From the NCBI RefSeq assembly GCF_021134715.1, contig NC_060020.1, positions 5,394,001 through 5,458,000 of the forward strand: 64,000 nt of DNA, written 5' to 3'. Source of the DNA: Daphnia pulex. Lineage: Eukaryota > Arthropoda > Branchiopoda > Diplostraca > Daphniidae. The position numbers and the translations under genes were made by a program. Positions within the stretch are counted from its first letter, which is position 1; every line of letters begins with the position of its first letter. Below the pieces are notes generated by a model. The model saw nothing but the letters and a program-made list of their open reading frames with translations, was not told the origin of the DNA and ran no database searches. This document shows positions 62,148-64,000 of this stretch, one piece after another.

Positions 62148-64000
62148 GTAAGTAAGTAAGGAGGATGGCTCGGGAAGGGATTGATCGTTATATATATGTG
62201 TGTGTGTGTGTACGCCATATACGCCAGAGTGGTTATATAGCAGGTGTAGTGGATGCACTACCGCTGGGGTTAGAGTCTACGCGGCTGGTACGGGCCGAAA
62301 AGGTTCTCTGGAAAAAAAACTTGTCTTCTTATTTTTTTCCCTCTGGACTTTTTTTCTCTTTTTGTTTGGACGCGCCCGCGTCGACGTTATTTCGCATTCT
62401 GTCTGTCGCTCACTCTTTTCTCCATTTGCCAGCATCTCTCTATGGAAAAAAAGGAGCGCAGTTAGGCTGCGTGAAACATTGATCTAGTCGGCTGTTTTAT
62501 AATAGATGCCCTTCATCCACACAGAAGATAAAGCTCGCGCTTTTGTGTAGTGCCTAGCAGGCCAGCAGCATGCTTTTAGACACCAAAGTAGAGCAGCTGT
62601 ACACCAGCAGCAGCAGCAGCAGCGATTATTCCTGTAGGGGAGAAAAAAAAAGGCCGCCCAAGCAACCGAAAGAAAAGGTCGTTATTATTATTATCTGCTT
62701 TTGGGAAGGATCTGTGTATAGCGGAAATCCCGGGAAATCCGGACAAATCAATCGGCTCTCCCTCTCCACTAAAAATAAGATTCCATATAATATGCGGGCC
62801 GTGTGGTGCTGCTGGATGGCTCTTTGTACATAGATATATATACTTTGGTATATCGGCTCTTCTTCCGCCGTGCGTTGAATGTATCAAAAAAACGTCGAAT
62901 GGCATGATTGAAGCGCAGCAGCAGCAGGAAATCACTTGGCAATAAAGATAAGAGCACAATGATGTTGGGGGAATTCTTTAAATTTTTTAATTAAATTTTT
63001 TTTTCTTTCATTTTCTAACTATATAGCCGGATGTCGAATCATTCCGCTTTGAATCCTTTATCCTATCGATTTAGCCAGGCAAACGTTCCCGGCCTTGCCT
63101 ATACTATATGCGACGACGATTACGTTGATTGATGAAGAATCTTGGGGAACGAACGGAATAATTCGCCTGTGATGGTTCCTATAGCGAAAGTTGCCTAATT
63201 TGTAGCCCCCCGCCAAGTGACTTCCGCTGCCGTCAGAAATGCGCTCAACAAACGTCACACAGACGGTCTCTAGTTGAATGTTGGCGCTTGTTGGTCTCAT
63301 TGGACCTTTTTTCGCGTCGAGAAATGACGCAGGCGACAAGAGACATCCCTTCATGAACTGATGAACTTGGTAACTGACACCCAGCGGAACTCTTTTGATA
63401 TAGTCCAGTACAGGAGAGAGAGAGCCAAAGACGACGGTTTGTGTTCCTTTTGATGTTTTGACGCTGGATCATCATCATCAATCATTCCGACTGACCAAAA
63501 CCGTTTCCGATGCAAGGCCTTTCATCTCTTCCCCGTCATTAAATTTTTGATGTTGCCCATACAATAGTTACTGCCGAGCGCTACGCTAGTTACACGTCCG
63601 ATCTTTCTCCTTTACGCTTGATGTCGACTGTATTTCGACATTATTACATCATTCCTTCACAACGTGTGTTCCGCATTTCTTTTTCCACCACCACTCCCGA
63701 TTTCGATTGATATTTTTTTGATTAGCGACATTGCGGACAAATATTAGATAAGACAAATGACGGCGACCAAAACGACTGGCGCACGAAAAGATGATCGATT
63801 ATCTGGCAGGACAGAAGCCCCGGCTGGCCGAGGTACATAAAATCATATCAAAGGCCCCCACAGAGAGAGCGAGAGAGAAAAGAAGTAGCAAAAAGAAACA
63901 ACAATAACAACACATAACAAAGGATGTTGCTTCTCGGTCACGCCCTCTACATCTGAGCGTTTATTATGGTAAGGGGCGAAGAAGAAAAAATCAAAAGGAT

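Larger units (their letters stand above)
47565..64000. other. 16-kb low-complexity region, no confident gene
   Basis: No protein family is recognised on either strand. The DNA has many short repeats: poly-T and poly-A runs, TTG and TTC triplets, CT tracts at 53668-53687, a GT microsatellite at 55682-55702, an AT microsatellite at 57964-57981 and a G-run at 61460-61473. The longest open frame (221 codons at 52140-52805) lacks domains and is judged fortuitous. Promoter- or leader-like sites occur at 55.73, 57.05 and 62.0 kb on the plus strand, which suggests the 5-prime part of a gene continuing beyond the window. Confidence 0.5.

Overview
The window reads as nuclear DNA of a small arthropod, most likely the water flea Daphnia (branchiopod crustacean). 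This is inferred from mostly short GT-AG introns (about 55-250 bp) inside housekeeping genes, arthropod-type protein families, and gene-poor flanks rich in microsatellites. Five protein-coding genes could be rebuilt exon by exon; in each, the splice phases close exactly and the total length is a multiple of three.

Layout. 1-8.5 kb: no recognisable gene, but a dense nest of duplicated, inverted and MITE-like repeats. 8.57-16.87 kb (minus strand): a classical calpain with 16 coding exons, plus a candidate 45-nt cassette exon and a candidate distal alternative N-terminus at 18.38-18.75 kb. 19.32-21.44 kb (minus): fumarate hydratase with a mitochondrial presequence confined to exon 1. 21.4-28.5 kb: no gene recognised, one strong TATA-type promoter candidate. 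28.9-33.1 kb (plus): Dmrt99B (DMRTA-type DM-domain factor with DMA domain), followed by another 7.7 kb without a recognisable gene. 40.87-42.37 kb (minus): acyl-CoA delta-9 desaturase, divergent from 43.69-47.48 kb (plus): NFXL1, an NF-X1-type zinc-finger protein with RING-like finger and C-terminal membrane anchor. 47.5-64 kb: low-complexity DNA without a confident gene, with several promoter- or first-exon-like sites and one possible cryptic spliced reading frame.

The genes are not an operon and share no pathway: calpain is a Ca2+-dependent protease, fumarase a TCA enzyme, Dmrt99B a developmental regulator, the desaturase makes monounsaturated fatty acids, and NFXL1 is a predicted transcription or ubiquitin-type factor. 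The most useful new observations are the two candidate isoform exons of the calpain, the exact coincidence of the fumarase second exon with an internal start Met, the short inverted-repeat element carrying a 26-bp palindrome and four CCGGAAGT boxes, and a dispersed repeat whose two halves occur separately and in opposite orientation near the desaturase gene.
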